Source: Caprella mutica (taxonomy: Eukaryota; Arthropoda; Malacostraca; Amphipoda; Caprellidae). Taken from it: a stretch of 64,000 nucleotides of DNA. Below the pieces are notes generated by a model that saw only the letters and a program-made list of their open reading frames with translations, had not been told where the DNA came from and did no database searches. Below are positions 1 to 14,125 of this stretch, in pieces. The stretch is taken from contig CANNZV010000842.1 in NCBI GenBank assembly GCA_947561585.1, forward strand, positions 1 to 64,000, written 5' to 3'. The first letter of the stretch is position 1. Each line of letters begins with the position of its first letter. The translations under genes and the position numbers were made by a program.

Positions 1-744
1 GGTACTGTACTATATAGTAATGATATGATTTATATCGTTGGATTTGTAATTGACAAGTCATTTTCAAGTTGGTAAATCCTCCTTGTTCGACTACTGCAGG
101 TTTTCTGTAATTGAGTGGTAATTCTAGATTAAAAGTCAAGATTTCATACAAAACTAACCGTTGAATGTTTATCGATACTTAAGTTATTGTTTTACAAAAA
201 AGTGATTCTTTGAAACCAGTAGTTGGCTTTAAAATACAAAAAGTTCAGTGTTATCGAACGATATCCCATCTACGAATTTGTGATCCTCCAAGAAAAATAT
301 GAGGTTATTACTTAATATTGTAGAACTAATAAATTATTATTAATATTCTCAAAGTACTCGAAACGACACATTTACCCAAGCCAACATGGCAATTGATACT
401 ATAATAGGCAGTTGTGACACGAGGCAACTTATAGACAAAGAATTAAATTTAAGAATGCTCTTTGTGTGTGGATACAGTCATTTAGATTTCAATGATTTCA
501 TTATTTGATGTGATATATATATTATAGTTTTGTCTTACATATACAATTTTTCAAATTACTTTAAAATAATTTGTTATTATTGAATAGTTTCGGTTTATTA
601 TTAAAGTAGACAAACGATTAAAATTTATTTAATAGTTTTCCTCCTTACCATTGTTCTATTTCATAATTTGATAGCGTGATACATTATTTTGTTAAAGTAC
701 ATGTTTTGTACATTATAGTGTGTTAATATCCATTTTACGAAAAT

Positions 745-860
745 TTGTCGACGAAACGTCTTGACGACGAAAAGTTCTGTCGACGAAACGTCTGTCGGCA
801 AAACATCTGTCGACGAAACGTCTGTCGGCAAAACATCTGTCGACGAAACGTCTGTCAACC
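745..860. repeat. Minisatellite, GTCGACGAAACGTCT type
   Basis: Short-period repeats (about 15 bp) alternating GTCGACGAAACGTCT and GTCGGCAAAACATCT, about seven units. Open in several frames but with no protein features. Confidence 0.75.
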
Positions 861-3800
861 ATGAATATATAAGGATACACATTATTAAAAGTTTATACAC
901 ATTAAATATTATCTAGAAGAAAACTAACTCTAACCATATCCTTTTCTAATTACTTAGATGACATCCCGGAAATTCTATTGTCAAAATCAAATTCATTTCT
1001 CCATGTCTTAAAATTAAGTTTATATATTTTAGTTCGCATGAAAAGAATAGAAATATTCCTTCCAGAAGAATACGCTCCGCTTTATTTGCTCTCCATTTTT
1101 CCAGATGTCTCGCAAGTTTTAATTGCCATGCCAAGATTCTTTTGTTCTTTTTGATGTCTGATAAGTTAACTCATTTCTTTAATTAAGACTCCACAATTTA
1201 CGCCTCACACAATTAACAAACTAGAGAATTTGCATGTAAAATCACCACCACCTTTTCATATTTATCCTCCTAATGAACCCTAATTTTAATATTTTATAAA
1301 TTTAGTAATTTTTGAACGACCCCAAATTTTAATATTTTATAAAAAAAATTAAATGTCCCCTAAATTAAATAATTGTCTAACCTCTTCAAAATAGAATCGA
1401 GTGAGATAAATTTCTCCATCATGAACTTCTTTTAAAAAATCAACAAAAGTCGAGTGAAAATTCTACAACAGAAAAATGTAGAGGATTTCATAGCCTTTCA
1501 TTTTTCACATTTTATTATTCCTATGAAATAAATTTAAACTCCAAGTATTAAATGTTAATGGTGAAAGTAATAAAAACACAATCCTTTAATTCTTATACAG
1601 ATATTCAATTAAGAATGTGCAATGATTGTAAATTCCGATTTATCGAATGGTTCCACATAAATAACACAAAAAACATATTTAAATAAATTACAAGTTAAAT
1701 TATTAGTGTTTTCATATATGATCGAAAATGTGGAACCGTTCGATAACTTTAAACATTTCATATTAAATTTTAGCCAATAGAATCTGATATTAAACATAAT
1801 AAAACTTGAAATTATTAATATTACATTTTGAAGAAACCTATATTTTCGATATACTGTAACTCGGTGTATTTCATATAACAATTTCCATAAGAAATATTCC
1901 GCATTGAAGTTTTGTAAGGCACTAGAATTGAATCGTCTAGCAGCGTATATTTGTTACAGTATTTCTCCAGCTCGCAATGTTCCAAAAACCAGAGAGAAAT
2001 TTATTCAAATTCAGCCATTGGAGAAAATTCTCCGGACCGTTAAGAAATATCTCAAAAGTTTCGCTGAATCGGCGTGAAATATTATTCGATAGTTTGTGAC
2101 CAGAGGTATGTTATTACATGCTGAGTTACTGCAATTTAGTGAGATATCGAGGATATTATATAGAGGTAAAATTGTGCATAGTATATTTGGAAACAAAACG
2201 GCTGTACAATATGCTGCTCCTGGATGGAATAATATTCTCCATTTTAGAATAAATGAACTAAAGAAAATAGGCATCTTTTAGGCTCGTAGTATGGTCTTCA
2301 ACTGTTTTTCTAGAATGTAACTATAATTTTAATTTCGTGTTTTCAAATAATTTAGATTTTCTTCATAACGGATCTGTTCATTTTCAAATATAACTTTCAC
2401 AATCACATCTGCATTTAAAAATAGTTTTCTTCACATTTACAAAACTTTAATTCTCTGATCTGCATTTAACTGTGGTATGTTGATATTGAGCTTGATTTTG
2501 ATACAAAGGTTACACTACTTACATTAATTGTATTACAAATGTAAACATTGGACAGTGCCTCTTTATGTTATAAAGTTTTTAATCTTTATATTTTGCACAC
2601 ATCTTTTAAATCCAATCGCAACTTTTCCGCACTATTTCGATTTGAAACAAAAAAGTTTAAAATCGCTCCTTCCTACTATACAGGTTAGATCATTATACAG
2701 GAGTCTATACTAATCAGTTTGATTCTCTATACAGGAGTTCATTATAGAGTAGAAGCGGAAATCTCCACTGTATTTGGCAGTAGAGGCGGAAACTGCCTAA
2801 AAACTTATTCTGGATTTATCGCCACTCGAACCGAGAGCCTCAACCATGGGTGACTAAAACAACTTAATGGACTCTAATGGGTGGAAGGGTTCGTTTCCCA
2901 TTATGAGTTGCAACATAAGGAAAAGGGTTATAATTGGAGGACGAGTAATAAATCCATTGAATTATTAATAGGAAACAATGAAGAATTTAATGAAAATATT
3001 ATAGAAAATATTGGATTTTTTTTAGCTACCTAGATCTAATTTTTCTATTATAAAAAAAAAATATATATATATAGAGAAATATTGTTTTTTTTTTAAACTC
3101 ATCTGACAAATTATTCTTCTATCTAAGAATTTTCTGATTAAATTTCATCACGTGATTTTTCATATCTTCCTTAAATTCCATTTCCAGTAAGAGAAATTCT
3201 GCTTTTTTAACCTAAATGGTGAATTTTTAATAATAATAAATGAGTGGAGAAGTTCTGAAGTTCGGAGAATTTGCCGGTAATTCTGAACTCTGCGCTGAAT
3301 ATGACAGAAATGAGACAACTTGTGCCGTAGTTCGCACTCTCACTCAAATCTAAATTATCCACATTTCTCGAGCTGAAGTACACAACAAAGTTAGAGGTTA
3401 GGGAGATATGCTGGAAAAAGGAAAACTAAATAGTGATGATAATGTTGGCTAGCTTATTGATAAGTTCGCTTCATTATTATCTTTGAAGAAGTTTCTTATG
3501 TATAAGTTTGGTGCTAAGTTTTGTACCAGAATCTATATAATCTATTCGTAGTTCACTGCATTGTTGACTTAAATTTCTGATACAGTTTTAATGTAATATT
3601 ACATTTATTTAGTTTAGAATATTCTATCGGAATTTGTGTATATGAACTGAAATTTTAGTTATTGACTTCGAAAGAATATTTTACCTGTGATTTGAATTAG
3701 TTAATATTGGATATTTTATATATTTAGAAACTAGAATATTGAGTACATTAAATTCAATACTCACAATATTCGTAAAATATATATTAAAGTTAAAGTTAAG

Positions 3801-4230
3801 TTAAAATCAGGTATCCTGTGGATAATCTTTTAATAAAATCGAAAGCTTGAAGGAATTTTATTTTGAAATTGAAGTATCCAAAGACATTTTTTTAATTTTT
3901 TATCATAATTTATCTTCAAAACATTACGATACGAAATGTTTTATCGCAATTGATTTTAACAGAGTGGAAACAATCTGAAATGGATAATGAATGACGTGCA
4001 TTGTCTGCCACCTGCAAATGTATGCAGATAGCAGACTTAATTGCCCCACTAATTTAAACGAGATTAACGAGCCTGGTAATGGGGCTATAGAACTCAGATT
4101 TTGAAGCATACGTATGGCGAATAACACACACGACAAACAGCAGGTAATATTCTCTTTTTACCAAGCGATATACGCTATCAAAGCACTTGATTTTACTCGC
4201 AATTATCATTTCTTTCATCCACTGAGTTCC
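861..4230. other. Gene-free AT-rich DNA
   Basis: No coding frame with family features on either strand. A short run near 2690-2760 (TATACAGGAGT, ATTATAGAGTAGAAG) resembles the MITE family of 22229 but is too degraded to call. Confidence 0.5.
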
Positions 4231-4292
4231 AGTCAATTACTTTAATTACGAACGTTTTGAGAGTCAATTACTTTAATTACGAACGTTTTGAG
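4231..4292. repeat. 31-bp tandem duplication
   Basis: Two identical copies of a 31-bp unit starting AGTCAATTACTTTAATTACG (4231-4261, 4262-4292). Confidence 0.85.
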
Positions 4293-4335
4293 AGTTGAAG
4301 GACACTCAAGTTATTCTCGAAAAGGATTATAAAAG

Positions 4336-4456
4336 TGATTGGCTTGGACTAAAGTAGATGCTGATTGGCTTAGAATAAAAGTAGATGATGATTGGCTTAG
4401 AATAAAAGTAGATGATGATTGGCTTAGAATAAAAGTAATTGCTGATTGGCTAAAAC
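4336..4456. repeat. 27-bp minisatellite
   Basis: About four and a half copies of a unit starting GATTGGCTTAGAATAAAAGT. The middle copies are identical and the outer ones diverged. Confidence 0.8.
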
Positions 4457-4589
4457 AATTAAAAGCTAAGATATAAACATATAGTTCTGCCATAAGCATT
4501 CTACCAAATCTCTCTATGCATTATTACGATGTAGCATGTGGGTGAGTGTATGTCAATTATTATATAGTAATGAATGGTTTGTAAGTGAA

Positions 4590-4925
4590 GGTTGAGAAGT
4601 GTCAATGGGGGAAGTGAAGGAAATGAAGGTGGAGGAAGTGTTGTTCGGAGAAAGTGTAGGTGGGAGAAGTGTAGGTGAAGGAAGTGAAGATGGAGAAGTA
4701 TAAGTGGGAGAAGTGTAGGTGAAGAAAGTGTAGGTGGGAGAAGTGAAGGCGGGAAAAGTCTAGGTGGAGGAAGTTAAGATATGAGAAGTGAAGGTGAGGG
4801 AAGTGAAGGTGGAAGAAAAGAAGGAGGAAGATGTAAAGGTGGGGAAAGTGTAGGTGGGGAAAAGTGTAGGTGGGGAAAAGTGTAGGTGGGGAAAAGGGTA
4901 GGTGGGGGAAGTAAGGTAAAATAAG
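4590..4925. repeat. Purine-rich GAAGTGTAGGTGG tract
   Basis: About 335 bp that is mostly A and G on the + strand, built from irregular copies of GGTGGGAGAAGTGTA and GAAGTGAAGG. Long polypurine tracts of this kind can form triplex DNA. Confidence 0.75.
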
Positions 4926-5800
4926 GAGCTAAAATATAACATAGCTTAGGTAAAAGGTTGTATGGTGATAATATTCAATGGATGAAATGAACTGTAGCTA
5001 CAGGAATAATTTATAATATTGAATTTACTCTCAATAATTAAACTGTTTGGCCGACTGACACTTTAATTTTTTTGATTAGTCCAAGATCAAACCTATTGCT
5101 ATTGGTTGATTTCCAAATTCTGTTGAATTTCCAGGGCCCAAATAGTAACACTCTGCTCAGTGTTAGTGTTGCATTGGATAAGGTTAAAGTTAAAAAAACA
5201 ATATCTTTACATCAATAGTAATGGCCTTCTGTTGAACTTATTAACCGCTACCTCTTTTGCCAAATTCTATTTTTTGCCTTTGAAATCTACAAATCAACTT
5301 TATTGAGAAAAGTAATTCATCAATAATAAAATAATTTTAAAATTCGGATTTTCGGATCAAAAATTAAAAATACAGAAACTGATTAACTGTTTTAAATGAG
5401 AGTCATTTTAACAATGTTTTATTTTTTTTATATAAATTTTAGATTAGTAAGAGTAAATTTGTACGTGAATAATATATGTTCAAAGATTGTTTGAAGTTCC
5501 TTTCTGCTGTGTTGCTTGCAACAAAACAGAACATTCCATTTCTGAATAGGAATTTTGAGAGAAATATCAGAGATATTCTTTTGATGCAGTGTAACATTTA
5601 GTTACTTTGTTGAATATCCTGAGTACTCTGTGGCACTCGATAATATTAATAATTCTGATTGAAAAAATTTATACCCAATGGAATTTAAACATTTTATCAA
5701 AAGATATAGTAAAATCTAAACGTTGAAGGATTTTAGGTTTCGAGCTTTCTAATAAAAAGATTCATCATTTGGAAGAAAAGGTGAAAATCTGGTTCTAGGT

Positions 5801-6045
5801 AAATTGCTCGAAAACAATTGCTCGAAAGACAATTGCTCGAAAACAACTGCTCGAAAAACAATTGTTCGAGAAAAAATTGCTCGAACGACCAATTGATCAA
5901 ATGAACAATTGCTCGAATGATCAAATTGCTCGAATGAACAATTACTCGAACGACCAATTGATCGAATGAACAATTACTCGAACGACCAATTGATCGAATG
6001 AACAATTTCTCGAATGATCAAATTGCTCGAATTATTAAATTGTAC
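5801..6045. repeat. AATTGCTCGAA minisatellite
   Basis: About 16 diverged units of 13-17 bp around CAATTGCTCGAA, shifting to CAATTGATCGAATGA in the second half. Reads open in minus frames, but only as repeat peptide. Confidence 0.8.
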
Positions 6046-9000
6046 ACAGTTTACGAATTTATACAAGTCAGTTATTCATGAAATGGAGGTGCACCTAATC
6101 ATCCTTGTTTCTTGTTTAGAAATTGTTAATAACTGTTTCAATTTGTTCATTGCTATTTAATATTAATCATTGTAAAACTGATTTTAAATCTTATTCTTCC
6201 TGTTTTTTCTTATTCTTTCCTACAGACCATTTTTGTCATCTCGTTTGTAGCATGTGAATGGGTATCATGTGCTGAAGTGGAACTATTCATGATGTTTTTA
6301 TCATGAAACCCGAAAATATTTGTAGATTAATTTCAAACTATATGTATGTGGCCCCTTAATAGATGAAATAACTGAAAGTTATAGCAGAGTAATTTTTCAT
6401 CTCGAAAGTAAAGTTTCAATATATTTACGAAAGCTATTCAGTTAATGCATGGGTAATGGGTATCATGTGGTACATTTGACTATTTTATTGGTGATATTTT
6501 ACGGTGTAGGTAGCGGAGTGGAGTGGTGGCCGGAAATTTCAGTCTGGGAAATTCGGTCTTGGAATGATAAATTGCCTCTCAATATAAAGGACCGTTATTA
6601 TAGTTTGTTGTATCCGCTAGTTTGCTGTACTGCACACTTCATGATTGTTTAATGACATGGCAAGGGAGTCGGAGCCCCCTCCCCCCCCCCCCTCCGATAT
6701 GCAACTGATATTATAAGCTATCTCCTGCATAACAGTTTATCTGTAAGGACCGTTTCAAGTCGTTAACACTGTTGTGATTTTTTCCACAAGCCTTTAATTC
6801 AAATTGTTATTGTCCACACCAAAAATTCCACATTCCACAATTCCAATCAATCTTATCTCAGCACTAGCAAGGATCTTATCCATAACTCTTTAGACTAAAA
6901 CATGGGAAAAAAGTCCTCCCCATTAAGTTTGTGTCAAATTTATAGTGTTTCACGTAAAACTGTTTTGTTGAAATGTCCATATAGTGTCATCTCAAATGTG
7001 CTCTTTATCAAAATCAAAGAATGCTTCAAGATGTTTCCGACTAATGTTTTTGCGTTAATTTATTTTTTAATAAATGAAAGTGGGAGGAAACATACAACTT
7101 TTGAAACAGCTGCCTAGGTTAAGGCGGATGTATGGTTCCATGTTTCGATTCCCGTCTTTTTTTTTTAATGACGAGAAGGGATTTTCTTAACCTTACGTTC
7201 AATAATCTTGTCATTTCTACAATTATGAGTCACTTCAACGTTAAAAATATTCTCATCTGACAGAAAAATAACTTCACTAAAGTAGAGTTCTACCACGGTG
7301 TTCTGTTTTGTTCAATGCTTGAACAAAACAGTTTCGTAAAGCAATATTTCGTAAATAATTAATTCACTTATTCTTAACCAACCAGGGTAAAATTTCATTT
7401 TCGTATTTCAATTTCCCATTCCAAAAAATCTTTTTCTCTATCAAATCCAATTGAACTTCTCCGATTCGTTGCTAACTTTTCTTTGAAAGCCTTAATTGAC
7501 TCGCGTTTGAAACACAATTCTATGGGAAGTTCGGATGAATCGAATCTTGGAGAAACCGATTGCAACTCTCTGTGACCTTTACAGTATACCTCTGCAATGA
7601 TACTTTCGATGGTGCTATTTGCTTATTTGCAGTACTATGATAATATCATTATTCAGTATTATAATGAGCAATTAGAAAGGCACCGAGAATGTAACTTTCA
7701 CATTACTAATATGGAGTATAGTTATTTCTTTTATGTTGTATACTGTCATTATTGACGCAGATGTGACAGAATTACTGAATTTAATGAGAAGATGCGAAGA
7801 TTTTCTTGAAATGTTAGACGAAAACGACTAACAAAATACTCTAGGATGGTATATATATATATTTTTTTCAAATTATATTTTTCAATTAAAAAGAGGAATA
7901 ATATATTGCACCAATTTTAATGCTGATATTGAATTTAAATGATAACTTTTAAAATGTACTCTTTAAATATTCACTTCTACCAAAGATTTGCAAACGAACT
8001 CGTATCAAACGTTGACAGCGGAATAGAAAATTCCAATTCTCTTTGAACTTTCAAAAAGGCCATCAAGCAAAAGATGATCGTTAAATATTTAAATGATGCA
8101 TGAACTAGAATTTTATAAATACATAAACAAATTTGTGTAGTATGACTGCTTGCTTGTGATGTATCAGGATCTTTATTTTGCTTTATATTATTTTGTACTA
8201 TATTTTCTTTATTTTATGCATAATTGAATTAATTCCATCCCAAATCTCACATTTACCTTTTTTTCAATCCTTAACGTTACACCACCCAAGCAATAGAATA
8301 TTATTTCAAGTATTCATTTAATCGCCTCCACATAATTGCAATGGCCTAAGAATTGGATTTAGCAAACAAAGGAATAGTAATTCACTTCTCGTTCTGGGAC
8401 ATTGTTTAATTAAATCCAGAATCAAAGCGTGGAGTACAGCAGATCTCTCTAGATATCTGCATCCCGCCATCTTCTGTGAGCCACTGTACCTGCTATCGAA
8501 TACTGATACAGATGGCCGAAAGCCATCCGAATATAGTGGCGGACTGGGACATTCATGCACAAGTTATGGTATTGGTGTATTGTTACCACTTTCTCGTTGA
8601 TTTACAGTGGATACCTGACTGTGTTCTTTGTGGGGGATTAGGAGACTTTTCCTCTTCTATGTCGCACATGACTGCTATTAAATATGATGTAGTACATTTG
8701 TATTGTGTTCGTCTTTTGACTGTTCTATTGCTCTTGATTTTAGTATTTCCATTTTCATGATAATACAGCTTATATTGTGGATATTTCAGGTCCAAACACA
8801 TACTTCAGGTCCAAAATTTATTTATTTATTTAAACATTAAAGTACAATGTATTTAGGTACTGGTAGTATGATCGAACTAATTTCATTTCATAATTTGTTT
8901 TAGAAACATAAAAACCCACATAATTACCAAAGTCATTATTTATATTGATAGAACATAGGTTTACAAAATGTTTAATCAACAAAGATAGTATAATTTAAGG

Positions 9001-9440
9001 TCAAAGGGTACCCCAAATTGAAACATAGTCACTGTGAATAAAAGACAGCAAGTAACAAAGGGTGTTTCATACTTTATTTTGAGGCGCATCTCCGCACTTT
9101 GCATAATGCGGATCATATTCCTCTGCCTTTGATGTCTAATGCTGACTGTTGAGAGTACATCTACTTGTTCACTTTATAAAAACTTCAGCACTTGCTCTTC
9201 ATTATCAACAAATGGCTTAAATAAACGAAATTTGGTAGTTAATAACCTCTAGTCTGCTTGTAAGAGTTAGTAGTTGATTTGTGTAATTTTATTCCTTTAT
9301 ATTGAATTCCTGATATTGAATTAATTATTTATTAGGTACACTGCTTAAAGGAAAAACAGTCTAGGAGTTCTAAAATTATATTTTACATATTCGAATCGCA
9401 TAAGAAGCTGAACTGTGTTATGTAAACAAATTATTTATAA
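6046..9440. other. Gene-free DNA
   Basis: Only short frames without recognisable features, a poly-C run at 6678-6691 and the hairpin at 7303. The less AT-rich patch at 8420-8560 is open on both strands, but I cannot link it to any family. Confidence 0.45.
7303..7331. other. Perfect 13-bp hairpin
   Basis: CTGTTTTGTTCAA, a 3-base loop (TGC), then TTGAACAAAACAG. No downstream T-run or gene to suggest a role. Confidence 0.5.
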
Positions 9441-9506
9441 GATTAAAATTAAATTTTGAAAAGATTAAAATTAAATTTTGAAAAGATTAAAATTAAATTT
9501 TGAAAA
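9441..9506. repeat. 22-bp tandem repeat, three copies
   Basis: Three identical units starting GATTAAAATTAAATTTTGAA. Confidence 0.85.
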
Positions 9507-10646
9507 AATTAATTTTATTTTATTTTTTTTTATTTATGTTAGTGAAATACTCTGAAAATGTAATAATAATTGAATAACACTTTACAATGAAAAAATGCGA
9601 CGCAATATGCCACATTTTATTTGTACAACTTCATTCCAGATAAAAGTCTGTATTACTTTTATTTTATGATAAAAATACACCAGATCTAAGCGCATGTACT
9701 TTACTATAATAAACTCGTTTTATTATGTTTTTTTTACACTCTGTAAAAGGCAAAGAAAATATTATTTCTCCATTAGTGTACTTTCAAGATTTTAATCAAC
9801 TTGATTGTTGATAAAGATTGAATGTAAATCCTCTATAAACATATTTAATAAATTATTATGTGTGTATATAACTTTAGATACATTCTACAGATTCAAATGA
9901 AACTAGTGTTTGGTATATTATATTTAAAATAATCTTTTAAATATGCAATCAGGAAATTACGCCAATATTTAATTAGGCTCACAGTTCTCGGGAAGTTGGT
10001 AAAGAAGCCATGAAATTTCAATCATAAATACCCAAAGTTCAGACTAGTTTATTACTCATGCTACAGCTCACTTTCCTACTACGGTGAGTGTCAGTGTTCA
10101 GCAAAGTTCTCCATCATGCAAAATATTGTTATGTAAATATGTTCTCAGTCTCCGTAGATTTCCGCAAACATTGCTCTCATTTGCCTCTAATCGTATCATG
10201 GTAAGCTACTTGGCTTCAGAGTTCAGTGGCTCACTGCAACTATAACTTGAAACTGAGTTATAAAGGCTTTTTCAATCTTTAGAGGCTTCATCAAATTATA
10301 GGAGAAACCTTAAATGTTTTCGCTGGAGTTGTTAATTATTCCGTTGAGATGTTTTTATTTTACTGATGTTGAGATTTCAACTTCTCTGTTGCCAAAATCA
10401 TTGTATTTTTAATTACATTAGGTAAAGGGAAAAATAATCTTATTAGTTATGTTATTTAAAACTCTGTTAAATAAATCAAAATAATTCCGAAGATCATAGA
10501 ATTTAATTAATCTCTTATTTATTTATAATGTAATAAATATACACTCTTAATAATTATGATGGAATTAATTTAATTAATATCTAATTTTTTTTTTCTCTTT
10601 CAGATGTGTGTCACTTTTGCGGTTTCGACTTATAGGTAATGTTATT

Positions 10647-10850
10647 GGGTAAGTTATGAATTATCGATTCGTTTCACATTTTCGGTCACATAAGAAAAAA
10701 CGATAAAATAATTGTTATTTATTTTTTATTGGTATCCATGATACCTGCGGGTTTTTTGGATAGCAATTAAAATATAAAATAAATTATTATTATATAGTTT
10801 TTTCTTATATGACCGAAGATGCGAAACCGTCGATAATTCGTAACTTACCC
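10647..10850. mobile_element. Foldback MITE, arm type A, tip type X
   Basis: About 204 bp. Outer arms start GGGTAAGTTATGAATTATCG and return as ...CGTAACTTACCC. Inner arms carry AAGAAAAAACGATAAAAT. The tip has GGTATCCATGATACCTGC, decayed on its right side. No coding capacity. Confidence 0.75.
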
Positions 10851-13196
10851 TACCTACATATATTATAATTTCAGAAATGAATAGAATTGAATTTCATATA
10901 AAATTAGGAATAAATGTTAGATTTTTTTATTGGGCTAATGGAGGCAGAAAAGCTACAATGTGTTCTTTATCCAGACTTCATCTTAAACATTCCATTTAAA
11001 AAAATCCATTTCAAAACTTCTTCAATTATTATTTTGCTCATATTTGTTTATATTAATAACAAATACATTTATATTAATAACAAATATATATTTAATAATA
11101 TTAATAATAATTATATAAAGGTAGTTATGAAATAGATTTCGTCACTAATCCAATGCAAAGTAAGGAGATTATTGGTTTAAATGTTAAATTTAGTTTATTG
11201 CTTCTGTGCACAATTCAATGTTTGTCTAATTCCAGCAATGCTTCTGTGAATTAAATTCCTAGTCAGTATTTGCATTTCATTGAATTCTTTGTAATGGCGT
11301 AAATATTTTAAATTTCAATATCTGCAGCAACAAATGAGAAGCTAAAACATTTTCTAACTTTATAATCCACCATCCGATAATCTTTGAATAATCTTCTTTT
11401 TAAATGAGCTTGACCTTGACCTTTGACCCATTCACTCCCAAAATTTTACCAGATGATTCCTGGACATTGGCTAATCGTCCTACCAAATTTCAGGCAATTT
11501 TTATTGACCTTGACCTTTATGGAACTGTCCACAAAGGTCAACTGTTCAAAATAACGATGTGAAACTGTCCGATAATTAGTACTTTACCCTGAATACCATA
11601 AAGTCAGGCGGGACATCACCCCTCAAGCTCTTGATCACATGAGATGAGTGTTGAAACTACTGGTAGTGACTATGGCACAAATATGTGTCATCTTGACCCA
11701 CAGAACGATCAAAAGAAATGTACGACTTTGACTGCTTTCTCAAACTGTTACTTCAACAGATGATTGGTAATTTCAATTTCATTTTACATTCATCTTGACT
11801 TATCTTCGATTAACAGAATTATAGATTATATAAAAATATATGGGTCATGTATACTTTCCTCTTCATGTTTGATATTCTTCACATTTGTAGCTTTTCAAAT
11901 TTTAGAAACTGTTTGAGGATCATCTCAAAAGTTAGGGAGTTATGCTCTTCGCAAACTTTCGATATTATTTTATGTCGTCCTTTGAGACCATATAACAATA
12001 GTCATTCTCATACAGTGTTTCCTTTCACATTGTCAAGTTGGTTCACCAGTAGTTGTTTGTTTGAATGATGTGTATAATGTCTTTAAACTAAATGGAAAAA
12101 CAGGCAATAGACTCGAATTGTCGACAGGCAATTAAGTTTATGAATTAAATTAATGACGTACTGACAGAATTTTAGATTTTTTCATGATTTTTCCTCCTAT
12201 ATAAATAATGAAAAACTGTTGAATAATATGATAACTATGAACATGTTTCAAAAATATATACCACAAGAACATGCATTGCCCAAATTCAAAATACGTTTCC
12301 AAAGAAAAATAAACATAGTTTTTAATATCAATACCATTGAATGAATGTACCATTCGTGCTCTTTGACATCAGAGTAAAACATAGACACTACAATATCACC
12401 TTTGCAATCTTTATTTGCAGGTAGATGTGTCAATTAATGTAAGTAATGTTACCTTCCTTTGAAACATAGGAAAATACTACATTATTTGAAATTTTCTAAT
12501 TACCATAACTTTATTCTAGAAGAATAAATTAATATCTTTTTAAAAATATCATATAAAATAAAAATTAACATTTCTTTAAAAATTGTTTATAATATATATG
12601 TGGTACTGGATTATACCTATATTACAATAATTAGAAATACAATTGCTGCAGTTTATCCTACATTAGTTTTCTTAAATATACATTTTATATTTTCTATATT
12701 CCAAGCATGACGTGTAGACAACTATCAACGTAGTTACTAAATAATAAAAGCCAATATTAATGCCCGCATAATTATATGTGTTTTACCTGGCTATTTAATT
12801 CCAATAGATTCCTGATGATATAAGATTATTTAAGTTAAAGCCAATGCCGTCAGTGTCGATAATTCCTGTTGATCTCATCATTATTGCCAAGAATACTAAT
12901 GTCCTCATCAGCGAAGGAGAGGCACAAAGAGAATTACTAATTACTCTATTTACAAATCTTAAAAGTCGCCTATTTGCATAGTGTCAGCACAGACTAGATT
13001 AATGGTTAATGATCTATCTTGCAATTAACTGAAAACTGAATGTTTGAAGTTAAGAATAAAGAAATATATTAGAGTTAATAGTTAAGAGTTTTAATTTTCT
13101 TCCTCGAAATTCAGCCGTTTTTCCTTCTCAAAATAACAAATAATTTCAAATATTGTTATCATTCTTTAATGTTCTGCGTCTAAAAATAAACTCATC
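10851..13196. other. Gene-free AT-rich DNA
   Basis: Holds the half-site cluster (11408) and a degraded type-A foldback end near 11568-11594. Nothing else supported. Confidence 0.45.
11408..11540. promoter_or_regulatory. Cluster of nuclear-receptor half-sites
   Basis: TTGACCTTGACCTTTGACCC (11410-11429), TTGACCTTGACCTTT (11504-11518) and AAAGGTCA (11533-11540). TGACCTTGA is the complement of the extended half-site TCAAGGTCA bound by FTZ-F1/ERR-type receptors. Lies 5' of a degraded foldback end, so it may belong to a repeat. Confidence 0.3.
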
Positions 13197-13506
13197 TACG
13201 TGACGTCACAATAGCCACTAAATCAGGCAATTGGCGTTGGTAAGATGTCTTCCTAGTGACGTCACAATAGCCACTAAATCAGGCAATTGGCGTTGGTAAA
13301 TTGTCTTCCTAGTGACGTCACAATAGCCACTAAATCAGGCAATTGGCGTTGGTAAAGTGTCTTCCTAGTGACGTCACAATAGCCACTAAATCAGGCAATT
13401 GGCGATGGTAAAGTGTCTTCCTAGTGACGTCACAATAGCCACTAAATCAGGCAATTGGCGATGGTAAAGTGTCTTCCTAGTGACGTCACAATAGCCACTA
13501 AATCAG
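13197..13506. repeat. 56-bp satellite with a CRE palindrome in each unit
   Basis: About five and a half units of 56 bp. TGACGTCA starts at 13201, 13257, 13313, 13369, 13425 and 13481, exactly 56 bp apart. The rest of the unit includes CACTAAATCAGGCAATTGGC. Confidence 0.9.
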
Positions 13507-13671
13507 TGCCATTAACCTCCACATCCGAATAATGTCTTTATTTCTTATCTGAGGAACACAAAAGGGGAACTTGGAGCTGACAATTAACGAAGGAAATCCC
13601 TGACAGTTACTGTCAGACCGACTCATTGTCTCCACCAGGAGCGTCAGAAGCCTGACAGAGAGCCAACTAAT

Positions 13672-14125
13672 TGACCTGACAGCTAATTGACCTGACAGGT
13701 GGGGGAACTAATTGACCTGACAGATGAGGGAACTGATTGACCTGACAGGTGGGGGAACTAAGTGACCTGACAGGTGGGGGAAGTAATAGACCTGACAGGT
13801 GGGGGAAATAATTAACCTGACAGGTGGTGGAACTAATTGATCTGACAGGTAGGGGAACTGATTTATTTGACAGTTGGGGGAACTAACTGAACTTACAGGT
13901 GGGGGAACTGATTGACCTGACAGGTGGGGGAAGTAATTGACCTGACAGATGAGGGAACTGATTGACCTGACAGGTGGGGGAACTGATTGACCTGACAGGT
14001 GGGGGAAGTAATTGACCTGGCAGGTGGGGGAACTAATTGACCTGACAGATGAGGGAACTGATTGACCTGACAGGTGGGGGAACTGATTGACCTGACAGGT
14101 GGGGGAAGTAATTGACCTGACAGAC
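13672..14125. repeat. 25-bp minisatellite GACCTGACAGGTGGGGGAAC
   Basis: About 18 units of 25 bp (GACCTGACAGGTGGGGGAAC followed by TGATT or TAATT). Because 25 is not a multiple of three, the open minus-strand frame is a 75-bp periodic artefact. Confidence 0.88.

Noticed and set aside
8318..8760. Overlapping open frames near 8.3-8.8 kb as a gene
   Set aside because: Short, on both strands, with no recognisable domain or splice context.
10914..11135. Asn/Ile-rich frame
   Set aside because: Low-complexity AT-rich sequence with no support.
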